DNA of 64,000 nt, taken from positions 3,104,614-3,168,613 of the forward strand of contig NZ_OZ007001.1 of the NCBI RefSeq assembly GCF_963931295.1. Direction: 5' to 3'. This DNA is from an uncultured Mailhella sp. (GTDB lineage Bacteria > Desulfobacterota > Desulfovibrionia > Desulfovibrionales > Desulfovibrionaceae). Positions 36,555-44,279 of the stretch are shown here, one piece after another. Each line of letters starts with the position of its first letter. Position 1 is the stretch's first letter. The notes under the pieces were generated by a model that did no database searches, was not told where the DNA came from, and saw only the letters and a list, made by a program, of their open reading frames with translations. The position numbers and the translations under genes are program-made.

Positions 36555-37031
36555 ATGATATCTAAAATAGTTGAAGAGATGTATCTGAAAAACACTGCAA
36601 TAAAAGTACTCAGTTATGAGGATATGCAGGATTTATTAATGTCATTCAAGAAAGAACCAGGTGTTATAGATGCAGAATCTGTAGAAGGGGACTGCATTGA
36701 TATCTTGGAAAACGCAATGTCTTGTATGCCTGCTGTGATGGTTGAAAGTTGGGCAGATGGAGAAAAAGCTGCTGTTACTGCTGCCGAGATAGCCGTTAAT
36801 CAGGTCCTCGATATTATTTCTTCCTGTAATCATAGATATATTATTATAAACTATATGACTGATGAATATATCAGTCTAGATACTTTTTTAGAAGTAGAAT
36901 CATTTATTAAAGAAATGATGGGAAATGCATACAATAATAAAAATACTTTGTTTATGGTGACTGTGAAAAGTAATATTTCATCTGATTTCACATCGTTTAA
37001 TATTGTTATATCTGGTATAAGTGATAATTAG
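36555..37031 (+). CDS. Free-standing FtsZ C-terminal-domain-like protein
   Basis: A 158-residue protein. From residue 60 it aligns without large gaps to the FtsZ C-terminal domain (PF12327) as I know it. AVMVESWADGEKAAVTAAE matches the MGxGxAxGEnRAxxAAexA helix. HRYIIINYMTDEYISLDTFL matches the GvLvNITGGxDLsLxEv strand and helix. NTLFMVTVKSNISSDFTSF and NIVISGISDN match the NIIfGxxIdexLxdeIrVTVIATG strands. The FtsZ GTPase domain (GGGTGTG signature) is absent, so it cannot bind GTP by itself. It may bind FtsZ or cap its filaments, or use the fold as a scaffold with the ATPase. AGGAG 7 bases before the ATG. The similarity is by eye and needs a profile or structure comparison. Confidence 0.6.
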   Translation: MISKIVEEMYLKNTAIKVLSYEDMQDLLMSFKKEPGVIDAESVEGDCIDILENAMSCMPAVMVESWADGEKAAVTAAEIAVNQVLDIISSCNHRYIIINYMTDEYISLDTFLEVESFIKEMMGNAYNNKNTLFMVTVKSNISSDFTSFNIVISGISDN

Positions 37032-37687
37032 ATAATTTAAATATATAAAAACTATATTTATGATAATTTGTAAATTATGAAGTTTTGACGAATATATGCT
37101 GATCTGTATAAAATATAAGGCGACTGGATTATAGTGCGCATCGACACTTTTTCCAGTTACTTCATGCTATGACGCAAACTCACAATCTAGAGGAAAAATG
37201 TTTATAGGCTTCACAAATGGGAAGATAGAAGCCCTCATTTTTGAGGGGAGGACATGCGAGTCAAGCTCCGGTTTCCCGGGGCCTGACTCGTCGGGATATT
37301 TTAACGTGATTATCTCATTGATGGTATCCTAGACAGTCTTGACTTCATGAAGGGGAACAGAGTCTATGTGTATGGAGACGGGTAGCCTAGAAGCATCAGC
37401 AATGCTTTGAGTTTCATCCCTCTGTGCACTTAGTCTTTCCCTCTTTTTGCGATAACTACAGTTGTTTTCGACTCGGTGAGGGGGCGGCTTCCAGAGTGTT
37501 TCAGCTGTAGGTCAGCTTGACTTTGTAATATGCACGCAGAGAGGTAATTTCTGCTTCGCTTAGGGAGGGCAGATTGTTGATCTGCTCCTGAAGATCGTCG
37601 ATTCGAGAGAGTGATTCAGTTAGTGACATGAGATGTCCCATCGGGCTATTCTGCTTAAAAAAGACGAAGCAGAAGCTCAAATCGATA
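37032..37687. other. Non-coding stretch with two hairpins
   Basis: About 650 bases without a recognisable gene. Hairpin 1 (37233-37248, CCCTC/GAGGG) is followed by hairpin 2 (37257-37290): a 15-bp stem CGAGTCAAGCTCCGG / CCGGGGCCTGACTCG with one mismatch and a TTTC loop. The GC-rich hairpin stands out from the AT-rich surroundings. It may be the module's terminator or part of a structured RNA. A 128-codon minus frame over 37501-37887 is not a gene; it overlaps the decayed DUF1653 copy. Confidence 0.45.
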
Positions 37688-37952
37688 TTACTGCTGGATG
37701 TCGGGATACTTCTCCTTGTACTCCTTTGACATGAACATATTGATTGGCCTTGCGAACACCTTGAGGGTATCTTCATCATGCAGGTCGTAGAGAGCTTCAT
37801 AGATGACGAGGTTTTCCTGGGCTCGGAGTGCGTGGCAGGTCCAAGTCCTGCAAATGTACATTGAGGAATCGACAGGATAGTGTTCATGCCTGAAGTACTG
37901 AATTATGTCGCCGGACTTGAAGGGAGGGGGGACGAGTGCCTGATTCTAGCAT
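37688..37952 (-). pseudogene. Decayed DUF1653 copy
   Basis: Degenerate paralogue of the gene at 32703-32996, same strand. Its start MLESGTR is followed by a C6 tract that breaks the frame before PPFKSGDIIQYFRHEHYP. Matching parts continue with LVIYEALYDLHDEDTLKVFA and MFMSKEYKEKYPDIQQ, and then an early stop at 37688-37690. The centre (expected ILGYATHSETRE) is also garbled. Nucleotide similarity to the intact copy is obvious over about 260 bases. Confidence 0.8.
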
Positions 37953-38060
37953 GAGAGGCTTCTGATGGAGTACAGCCTTTTTTTATAAAAATGGAATACA
38001 AACGAAGAAGATGCTGACAATATGACCTGTGGATTGCCACTGAATAAAAAAGTTTTGATA

Positions 38061-38098
38061 AAAGGGCTCCTCGGCAAAAGACCAAGGAGCCCTTTTTT
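38061..38098 (+). terminator. Rho-independent terminator upstream of the IS element
   Basis: AAAGGGCTCCT / AGGAGCCCTTT stem followed by TTTTTT. No plus-strand gene directly precedes it. Confidence 0.7.
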
Positions 38099-38185
38099 GT
38101 TAGTCCTTCAGGCAGTTGAGGGAGCGGAAGCGACCGAAACAGAAAACCACCCGCTAAGCGGGTGGAACACAAAACGGTTATACCT

Positions 38186-38252
38186 AAAAAAACACCTTTT
38201 CGATAAGACGGAGTTGTTCAGGCTCCCGTCCACATCGAAAAGGTGTTTTTTT
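38186..38252 (+). promoter_or_regulatory. Hairpin that buries the transposase ribosome binding site
   Basis: Perfect 19-bp stem (AAAAAAACACCTTTTCGAT / ATCGAAAAGGTGTTTTTTT) that ends immediately before the ATG at 38253. Its 3' arm contains the AAAAGG ribosome binding site. In IS200 elements, leader hairpins of this kind block read-through transcription and hide the start site, keeping transposase low. Confidence 0.7.
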
Positions 38253-38723
38253 ATGGCGAAAGAACAAAATCTGGCACATACGAAATGGCTGTGTAGGTAC
38301 CATATTGTCTTCACTCCGAAGTATAGGAGAAAAGTGATTTATGGGCAATACCGTGAAGAAATAGGAAAAATAATACGACAGCTTTGTAATTACAAGGGAA
38401 TTGAAATTATTGAGGGGCATATGATGATAGACCATGTGCATATGCTTGTCATGATACCGCCAAAGTATGCGATATCGTCGGTTATGGGGTATATAAAGGG
38501 TAAAAGTTCACTGATGATTTTTGATAAATTTTCCCAGCTGAAATACCGGTATGGCAATCGGAGATTCTGGAGCGTGGGATATTACGTCAGCACAGTAGGT
38601 TTGAACGAAGCAACGATCAGGAAATATATACGGGATCAGGATCGAGAAGATATCATGCTCGATAAGAGGACGAGCAGGGAATATACGGATCCGTTCAGTC
38701 CAAAGCAGGGAAAGCTCCTTTAG
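38253..38723 (+). CDS. tnpA: IS200/IS605-family Y1 transposase
   Basis: A 156-residue transposase of the usual family length. It opens with HTKWLCRYHIVFTPKYRRK, has the metal-binding HUH motif in MIDHVHMLVMIPP, GYIKGKSSLMIF, and the catalytic tyrosine in GYYVSTVGLNEATIRKYIRD. It cuts and joins single-stranded DNA at the hairpin ends. All catalytic residues I know of are present, so the element may be active. The start ATG directly follows the leader hairpin. Confidence 0.93.
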   Translation: MAKEQNLAHTKWLCRYHIVFTPKYRRKVIYGQYREEIGKIIRQLCNYKGIEIIEGHMMIDHVHMLVMIPPKYAISSVMGYIKGKSSLMIFDKFSQLKYRYGNRRFWSVGYYVSTVGLNEATIRKYIRDQDREDIMLDKRTSREYTDPFSPKQGKLL

Positions 38724-38950
38724 GAGCAGGCTACGAGTCAAAGTACATGGGGGCTTGAACTGTTGAAAAAGAGAGGGCGCCGACCAGAGAAGTTCAAGCC
38801 GGCGCCCTTAAGGCGCGAGTAAGTAACAAGCCACCCGTTTTACGGGTGGTCCTGACTCGGCATCTTCTTCCGTATCTTTCACTATTTCTATGGCAATTTG
38901 AAGAACCAGAATGTCTATTGCTAGCCAAGTTGTCGGTTTGATGGATGACG

Positions 38951-39333
38951 TCACGGCCACTTTCTTCTTTCAGTCATTGCGTATTGAAGAAACCGAAACA
39001 TAGTCGGAGTAATTTTGTGGATGTCGGTAATGGTTTCAGCACAAGGGATTATGCTGCTGATGAATGGAGTGTCGATGCCGGTACCCAGCACTTCCATTCC
39101 CATCCATTGCACTTCTGTTATCGTTTCTTTGTCAGACTCAGGATCGTCCGGGTAGCCGTCCGTCACCACCAAGACGATTTTTCGATGTTCAGGCCCTGTC
39201 GAAAGCCTCCCAAGTACCCACCACAAGGCTTCCTTCAGAGGGGTACTTCCATGATCTTCCACGCCGAAAGAGTTCACCACTCGCTCTCCATGTCGCAGTA
39301 GAGGATAAACAGTAGCAGCAACATCTTTTCATA
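38951..39333 (-). pseudogene. Truncated von Willebrand A-domain protein
   Basis: C-terminal piece of a vWA protein of the CobT-like kind: TVYPLLRHGERVVNSFGVED, GSTPLKEALWWVLGRL, RKIVLVVTDGYPDDPE, and the end at 38951. The N-terminal part, including the MIDAS start (D-x-S-x-S), is gone; at about 39330 the frame meets a stop and the integrase remnant begins. In intact elements such proteins often pair with AAA ATPases. Here it is a remnant trapped between the integrase fragment and the IS200 element. Confidence 0.65.
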
Positions 39334-39449
39334 CCATCCAGAGAGCGGCGGATTTCAGTTTTTCCTAAGAGAGAACGTAAGTGATTCGGCACAGTTATTC
39401 TAAAATACCTGATACCGCGATGATGAGAAAGGTAGGTCTTGTACTTCGA
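39324..39449 (-). pseudogene. N-terminal fragment of a tyrosine-type phage integrase
   Basis: About 40 residues including SHHRGIRYFRITVPNHLRSL and LGKTEIRRSL. This matches the N-terminal DUF6538-like region that opens many tyrosine integrases (YFRRxVPxxLRxxLGxxEIRxSL). The catalytic domain is missing. It lies just beyond the 3' end of tRNA-Ser, reading in the same direction. That is where an element integrated into this tRNA would carry its integrase. Confidence 0.6.
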
Positions 39450-39561
39450 AAGGTACCGGGAGTGAGAAGCTGTTCCGGGAATATTCAGCGGCTCTAAGTC
39501 GTTCATATGTCGTACCTGAAACGTATCCAGAAGGTGTATCCAGTACGAACGAGCCGCGATT

Positions 39562-39593
39562 AAAAGAAAAACCCGCTGTAAAAACAGCGGGTT
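39562..39593 (-). terminator. Terminator of tRNA-Ser
   Basis: On the minus strand: AACCCGCTG-TTTTTA-CAGCGGGTT followed by TTTCTTTT, just downstream of the tRNA 3' end. Confidence 0.8.
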
Positions 39594-39602
39594 ATAAATA
39601 TT

Positions 39603-39693
39603 TGGCGGAGAGGAAGAGATTTGAACTCTTGGTACCTTTCGGGTACACACGATTTCCAATCGTGCTCCTTAAGCCGGGCTCGGAAACCTCTCC
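39603..39693 (-). tRNA. tRNA-Ser(GGA)
   Basis: Class II tRNA of 91 bases including an encoded CCA. Acceptor stem GGAGAGG / CCTCTCC, discriminator G, anticodon stem CACGA / TCGTG around TTGGAAA with anticodon GGA (serine UCC/UCU), a long variable arm GTACC-CGAAA-GGTACC, and T-loop TTCAAAT. The 3' side borders the integrase fragment and the island. Confidence 0.95.
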
Positions 39694-39710
39694 GCGACAG
39701 GTGTGTTTCT

Positions 39711-39738
39711 AGTATAGATGCCCCCGGACGTCAAGCAA
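39711..39738 (-). promoter_or_regulatory. Promoter of tRNA-Ser
   Basis: On the minus strand TTGCTT, 16 bases, TATACT, ending 18 bases before the tRNA 5' end. Confidence 0.55.
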
Positions 39739-39764
39739 AAAATTGGAAAATTCCAAATTTTTTT

Positions 39765-40922
39765 TCAACGGATGTTTTCCAGGAGAATTTCACCGAATTT
39801 TGAGCAGGAAACAGCCTGAGCTCCGGTCATCTCCGCTGCCAGATCGGGAGTGACAGTCTTAGCGGCGATGGCCTTGAGAATAGCCTGCCTCACTTTGTCC
39901 GCTGCGGCGGCAAAACCGAGATGCTCCAGCATGAGAGCGCCGGAGAGCAATAGACTGCCGGGGTTGGCGATATCCTTGCCCGCGGCAGTGGGAGCCGTAC
40001 CGTGCGTGGCTTCAAACAGCGCCAGAGTGTCGGACATGTTGACGCCGGGGGCCATACCGAGACCGCCGACCTGAGCCGCGAGAGCGTCGGAGATATAATC
40101 TCCGTTCAGATTGGGCAGTGCAAGAACGCTGTACTGTTCGGGGCGAAGCAGGGCTTCCTGGAACATGGCGTCGGCAATGCGATCTTTAATAATGATCTTG
40201 CCCTTGCTGTTTTCCGGCGTGGCTTCCTTTTCGGGAATGGTGACGTCGCCGAATTCTTCTCTGGCAACTTCATATCCCCATGCGCGGAATCCGCCTTCGG
40301 TGAATTTCATGATATTGCCCTTATGCACCAGGGTGACGCTGGGAAGATGGTGATCCAGCGCGTACCGGATGGCGCGGCGGACAAGACGCTTGGAGCAGAA
40401 CGCCGACATGGGCTTGATGCCGATGGCGGACGCTTCGCGGATTTTTGCCCCGAACTCGGAACGCAGAAATGCGGCGAGCTTTTCCGCTTCGGCGGAGCCG
40501 GCCTGATATTCGATGCCAGCATATACGTCTTCGGTATTTTCACGGAAAATGACCATGTTGACGTTTTCAGGATGCTTGACGGGCGTGCTTATGCCTTCAA
40601 ACCAGCTGACGGGGCGAATGCAGGCGTACAGATCAAAGGCCTGACGCATGGCCACATTGAGACTGCGCATGCCGCCGCCCACGGGCGTGCCGAGCGGTCC
40701 CTTGGTGGCGACGGACGCCGTTTTCAGGGTGTCGAGGGTTTCCTGAGGAAGGGGAGAGCCGGTCAGGCGCGTGGCTTTTTCACCGGCCAAAAGTTCCACC
40801 CATTCCAGTTCCTCTTCGCCGTCCGTGGAGGCCTGCATGGCAGCGTCCAGAACGGGCCGGGTCACCTTCCATATTTCAGGACCTATGCCGTCGCCTTCAA
40901 TCCAATAAACAGTGTGTTTCAT
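39765..40922 (-). CDS. icd: NADP-type isocitrate dehydrogenase
   Basis: A 385-residue isocitrate/isopropylmalate dehydrogenase family enzyme. It starts WIEGDGIGPEIWKVTRPVLD, has the substrate loop with Ser-Thr (EGISTPVKHPENVNMVIFRE), the NTEDVYAGIE block, LVHKGNIMKFTEGGF and the metal-binding Asp in NLNGDYISD, followed by THGTAPTAAGKDIANPGS. It oxidises isocitrate to 2-oxoglutarate in a partial TCA cycle. The start at 40922 has AGGAAGG just upstream; the 46 codons before it overlap mutY and are not part of it. It is the second gene after mutY, with a 10-base gap. Confidence 0.92.
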   Translation of the reverse strand: MKHTVYWIEGDGIGPEIWKVTRPVLDAAMQASTDGEEELEWVELLAGEKATRLTGSPLPQETLDTLKTASVATKGPLGTPVGGGMRSLNVAMRQAFDLYACIRPVSWFEGISTPVKHPENVNMVIFRENTEDVYAGIEYQAGSAEAEKLAAFLRSEFGAKIREASAIGIKPMSAFCSKRLVRRAIRYALDHHLPSVTLVHKGNIMKFTEGGFRAWGYEVAREEFGDVTIPEKEATPENSKGKIIIKDRIADAMFQEALLRPEQYSVLALPNLNGDYISDALAAQVGGLGMAPGVNMSDTLALFEATHGTAPTAAGKDIANPGSLLLSGALMLEHLGFAAAADKVRQAILKAIAAKTVTPDLAAEMTGAQAVSCSKFGEILLENIR

Positions 40923-40932
40923 AGTAGCCTTC

Positions 40933-42057
40933 CTACAGGGAGAGTTGTTCCGCCTTAGCGCGGGTTTTTCTGAGAAAATAGCGTTCCGCCATTTTCCGAT
41001 GATGTGCGGGCATGGCGAGATCTTCCGTTTTGTTCCAAGGAACAAAACGGTGGGGAACATCGTCGAGTCTCGCGGAAATTTCGTTCATGGTCAGCGGGGG
41101 ATCGGCGGCAATGCGAAAAAAGTGGGCGGTGAGTCTGTGATTTGTGTAGCCGTGCTGAACCTGCCCGAGAGGAGCAATGATTTCCACCGGAACGCCCATT
41201 TCTGCCAGCGTTCGTATGACCGCTTCCTGCGGAGATCCGGAAGAGACCTCCGTTCCTGGGAATTCCCACATGTTGCCCCAGAGTCCCTCGGGACTGCGAC
41301 GAAGCAGCAGCACCTTACCTTCCACAATGAGAATACCGTGCGCTGAGGTGACGGGAATGGTGCGGGCTTTTGCCTCGACAACAGGACGTTCCTTTTCCAC
41401 ACCCAACTTGTGCGCCGAACACCAGGAGACAAGCGGACACTGCAGGCATTGCGGAGACTTGCCGCAGACCAGAGCGCCGAGCTCCATGAGCGCCTGATTG
41501 TAGGCGCGGGCCTGTCCGTGAGGCAGAAGACGCTGCGCTTCCTGACGAATGAGTGCGGCCGCCGGATTTTTTTTGACGGGAGAGTCGATGTTCATGAGTC
41601 GGGAAAAGACTCGCTCGACGTTGGCGTCGATGGATACCATGTCCTGCTCATAGGCAATGCCGAGAATGGCGGCCACGGTATAGTCGCCAAGTCCGGGCAG
41701 AGAGGAGAGCTCCTCCTGGGAGTCGGGAACGGCGCCTCCGTGGCGTTCAAGCATGATTTTTGCGGCCTGATGAAGAAAACGCGCGCGCCGATAGTAACCG
41801 AGACCTTCCCAGTAGCGGAGTATTTCTTCTTCCGGGGCTTCGGCCACAGAGCGCACGTCAGGGAAACGGCCCATCCAGCGCTGAAAGTAGGCAACACCGC
41901 GTTCCATCTGCGTCTGCTGAAGCATGACTTCGGATATCCATACTTCATAGGGCGTGTAATGCACTCTCCATGGCAGCGGACGCTTGTGGAGGGCAAACCA
42001 GGCGAGCAGGGCGTCGGTGATCTTTGTAACGTCATTCTGGGGGAATACGGAAAACAT
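40933..42057 (-). CDS. mutY: A/G-specific adenine glycosylase MutY
   Basis: A 374-residue base-excision repair enzyme that removes adenine opposite 8-oxoguanine. The HhH-GPD domain has WISEVMLQQTQ with the catalytic Glu, LPGLGDYTVAAILGIAY and the catalytic Asp in SIDANVERVFSRL. The 4Fe-4S loop is CGKSPQCLQCPLVSWC, i.e. C-x5-C-x2-C-x5-C, one residue shorter in the first gap than the usual C-x6-C. The C-terminal NUDIX-like domain starts near 230 (HGILIVEGKVLLLRRSPEGL) and reads the 8-oxoguanine. No good ribosome binding site precedes the ATG at 42057. Confidence 0.92.
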   Translation of the reverse strand: MFSVFPQNDVTKITDALLAWFALHKRPLPWRVHYTPYEVWISEVMLQQTQMERGVAYFQRWMGRFPDVRSVAEAPEEEILRYWEGLGYYRRARFLHQAAKIMLERHGGAVPDSQEELSSLPGLGDYTVAAILGIAYEQDMVSIDANVERVFSRLMNIDSPVKKNPAAALIRQEAQRLLPHGQARAYNQALMELGALVCGKSPQCLQCPLVSWCSAHKLGVEKERPVVEAKARTIPVTSAHGILIVEGKVLLLRRSPEGLWGNMWEFPGTEVSSGSPQEAVIRTLAEMGVPVEIIAPLGQVQHGYTNHRLTAHFFRIAADPPLTMNEISARLDDVPHRFVPWNKTEDLAMPAHHRKMAERYFLRKTRAKAEQLSL

Positions 42058-42334
42058 CGAGGCAGTATATACGGCAACGATGGTGCTTACAAGACAATGT
42101 CGGTCGGTTTTTAAAGAAAAAATGAGTATTGAGCACGCCGCTCGGAAAGGGGGGATGAAGCGAGTAGGGGATGCGGCAATTTTTTCAGGAGAAGAACCTG
42201 GTTATGGACTCCAAAAGTCTTGATGCCGGAGTCTGTGATTGCTTTTTGCGATGTAGTGATTCATACTGAACGCAATACATATGATTTCCGCGCTGGATGC
42301 GGGCGGAAATAGTTGTCCTACTGAGAGGATTCTT

Positions 42335-43525
42335 ATGAATTTTGTGTTTATTTCTCCACAGTTTCCCCAGTCGTACTGGAATTTCTGCGATCGGCTGAAG
42401 GCTCGCGGCGTCAATGTTCTCGGTATAGGGGACACGCCCTATGACGAACTGTCAGGCGAGCTTCGCGGCTGTCTTACGGAGTATTACCGGGTGGACTCTC
42501 TGGAAGATTACGACCAGGTTTACAGAGCCATGGCGTTTCTTACGTTCAAGCACGGCCGTATAGACTGGGTGGAAAGCAATAACGAGTACTGGCTCAGTCA
42601 GGACGCCCGTCTGCGTGACGATTTCAATATCAAAACCGGCATGAGCGTGGCGGAGGTCGCCAACGTGCGGCGCAAGTCAGCCATGAAGAAGTTTTATCAG
42701 GAGGCCGGAGTGCCTGCGGCGCGCTGGCATCTTATCGGCGATCTGGAGAGCGGCAAGGCCTTTGCGCATGAAGTGGGCTATCCGGTGTTCGTCAAGCCCG
42801 ACGGCGGCATGGGCGCTTCCGGCAGCTACAAGATTTCAAGCGATGAAGAGATGGAACGCTTTTATGCAGGCAAGGAGAATGTTCCTTATATTATGGAGGA
42901 ATATCTCTGCGGAGACATCTGGTCCTACGACGGCGTTTCCGATTCCAAGGCCAATGTGATTTTTGAAACCTGCACATCGTGGCCGCCGTCCATTGCGGAT
43001 ATAGTGAACAACAAGGATCATCTGGCCTACTACACTGCAAGCAATCTGCCAGACGATCTCAAAGAAGTCGGCCGCAATACCATCAAGGCCTTCAATGTGC
43101 GCAGTCGTTTCTTCCATCTGGAGTTCTTCAGGCTCAGGGAGGACAAGCCTGGTCTTGCCCGCAAGGGAGAGCTGGTAGCTCTGGAGGTGAACATGCGTCC
43201 TGCGGGCGGATGGACGCCAGACATGTTCAACTATGCCAACAGCGTGGACGTATATTCCATATGGGCCGACATGGTCACGCACGACAAGACCTTTGTTGAT
43301 CTCGACCGGCAGAAGTTCTTTGCCGTCTATGCCGGCAGACGCAACGGCAAGCCCTACGTGCATACGCCGGAAGAAATTCGTGCGCGCTATGCCGGGCGCA
43401 TCGTCATGGACCTGGACATTCCCGAAGCCATTTCCGGGGCCATGGGGAATCATCAGTGGACGGCCATTCTCGACACGGCCGAACAGAAGGATGAATTCAT
43501 TCACTTTGTGCAGGAGACGTACTGA
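42335..43525 (+). CDS. ATP-grasp ligase-like protein
   Basis: A 396-residue protein with an ATP-grasp fold. It opens MNFVFISPQFPQSYWNF and has a nucleotide-binding lysine strand in GYPVFVKPDGGMGASGSYKI, hinge PYIMEEYLCGDIWSYDG, and metal-binding Glu/Asn in ELVALEVNMRPAGGWTPDMF. ATP-grasp enzymes join a carboxylate to an amine or thiol using ATP; the substrates are unknown. The gene overlaps the following esterase gene by TGATG, so they are coupled. GAGAGGAT precedes the ATG at 42335; a longer in-frame start at 42281 has no ribosome binding site. Confidence 0.82.
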   Translation: MNFVFISPQFPQSYWNFCDRLKARGVNVLGIGDTPYDELSGELRGCLTEYYRVDSLEDYDQVYRAMAFLTFKHGRIDWVESNNEYWLSQDARLRDDFNIKTGMSVAEVANVRRKSAMKKFYQEAGVPAARWHLIGDLESGKAFAHEVGYPVFVKPDGGMGASGSYKISSDEEMERFYAGKENVPYIMEEYLCGDIWSYDGVSDSKANVIFETCTSWPPSIADIVNNKDHLAYYTASNLPDDLKEVGRNTIKAFNVRSRFFHLEFFRLREDKPGLARKGELVALEVNMRPAGGWTPDMFNYANSVDVYSIWADMVTHDKTFVDLDRQKFFAVYAGRRNGKPYVHTPEEIRARYAGRIVMDLDIPEAISGAMGNHQWTAILDTAEQKDEFIHFVQETY

Positions 43526-44262
43526 TGGAGTATCAGCGTCACAGCCAGTACAGTAGGATTCTCGACCGGGAACTGCCTTTTCTTGTTTTCGGCCATACGG
43601 GCAAGCCTGTGATGGTGTTTCCTACGCAAAACGGACGGTGTACGGATTTTAACGACTTTCAGATGCCGGAAACCGTAGCGGAGCATATTCATGCCGGACG
43701 CATTCAGCTGTTCTGTGTGGATTCCATTGATGAAGAAACATGGTCGGACAAAAACGGCGACAAGGGGCGTCGCGCATGGCTTCAGGAGCAGTGGTTCCGC
43801 TACTGTACCGAGGAGTTCACGCCGCTCATGCTGCAGATGAACGGAACCAGGCAGGCTCCGCTGACGGCTGGATGCAGCATGGGGGCAACGCATGCGCTCA
43901 ACACGTTTCTGCGTCGTCCCGATTTGTTTGATGGCGTCATTGCCCTGAGCGGAGCCTACGATGCCCGATATTTCTTCGGCGACTACATGGACTCCAACCT
44001 CTACAACAACTCCATAGTCGATTATATGAGGTGGTTCCCTCTGGATCATTCCTATATTCCCATGTTCAATACCCGGAGCATATACATATGCACGGGGCAA
44101 GGTGCCTGGGAAGATGAAATGATACGCACTACAGGCATACTGAAGGCGATTTTTGAAGAAAAGGGCATCCGCGCCTTTTTTGACTTCTGGGGACACGATG
44201 TGGATCATGACTGGCCCTGGTGGAGAAAACAGTTCCCGTATTTTCTCAATAAGATTCTTTAA
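43525..44262 (+). CDS. Esterase D-like alpha/beta hydrolase
   Basis: A 245-residue hydrolase of the putative esterase (esterase D/YbbA-like) family. The nucleophile elbow is AGCSMGATHA near residue 118. The acid is likely in the ICTGQGAWEDE region, and the His is in FWGHDVDHDWPWW. It starts on the ATG that overlaps the ATP-grasp gene's stop codon. This ATP-grasp/esterase pair occurs together in various bacteria in my experience of such loci. They may make and trim, or repair, a small conjugate, but the reaction is unknown. A terminator follows directly. Confidence 0.78.
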   Translation: MEYQRHSQYSRILDRELPFLVFGHTGKPVMVFPTQNGRCTDFNDFQMPETVAEHIHAGRIQLFCVDSIDEETWSDKNGDKGRRAWLQEQWFRYCTEEFTPLMLQMNGTRQAPLTAGCSMGATHALNTFLRRPDLFDGVIALSGAYDARYFFGDYMDSNLYNNSIVDYMRWFPLDHSYIPMFNTRSIYICTGQGAWEDEMIRTTGILKAIFEEKGIRAFFDFWGHDVDHDWPWWRKQFPYFLNKIL

Positions 44263-44279
44263 TGCAGGCATCGGTCTTG

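Larger units (their letters stand above)
38130..38855 (+). mobile_element. IS200/IS605-type element
   Basis: Single-gene element with a Y1 transposase. Both ends carry a short palindrome of the same sequence type: CCACCCGC-TAA-GCGGGTGG at 38147-38165 on the left and CCACCCGT-TTT-ACGGGTGG at 38831-38849 on the right. The family uses subterminal hairpins instead of inverted terminal repeats, and no target duplication is expected. Exact ends cannot be fixed; I give the outer limits implied by the hairpins. No TnpB gene is present. A further hairpin (38774-38808, AGGGCGCCG / CGGCGCCCT) lies between the transposase and the right end. Confidence 0.75.

Noticed and set aside
37233..37290. OMEGA-RNA of a TnpB system
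   Set aside because: There is no TnpB gene or TnpB remnant nearby; the double hairpin alone does not justify the call.
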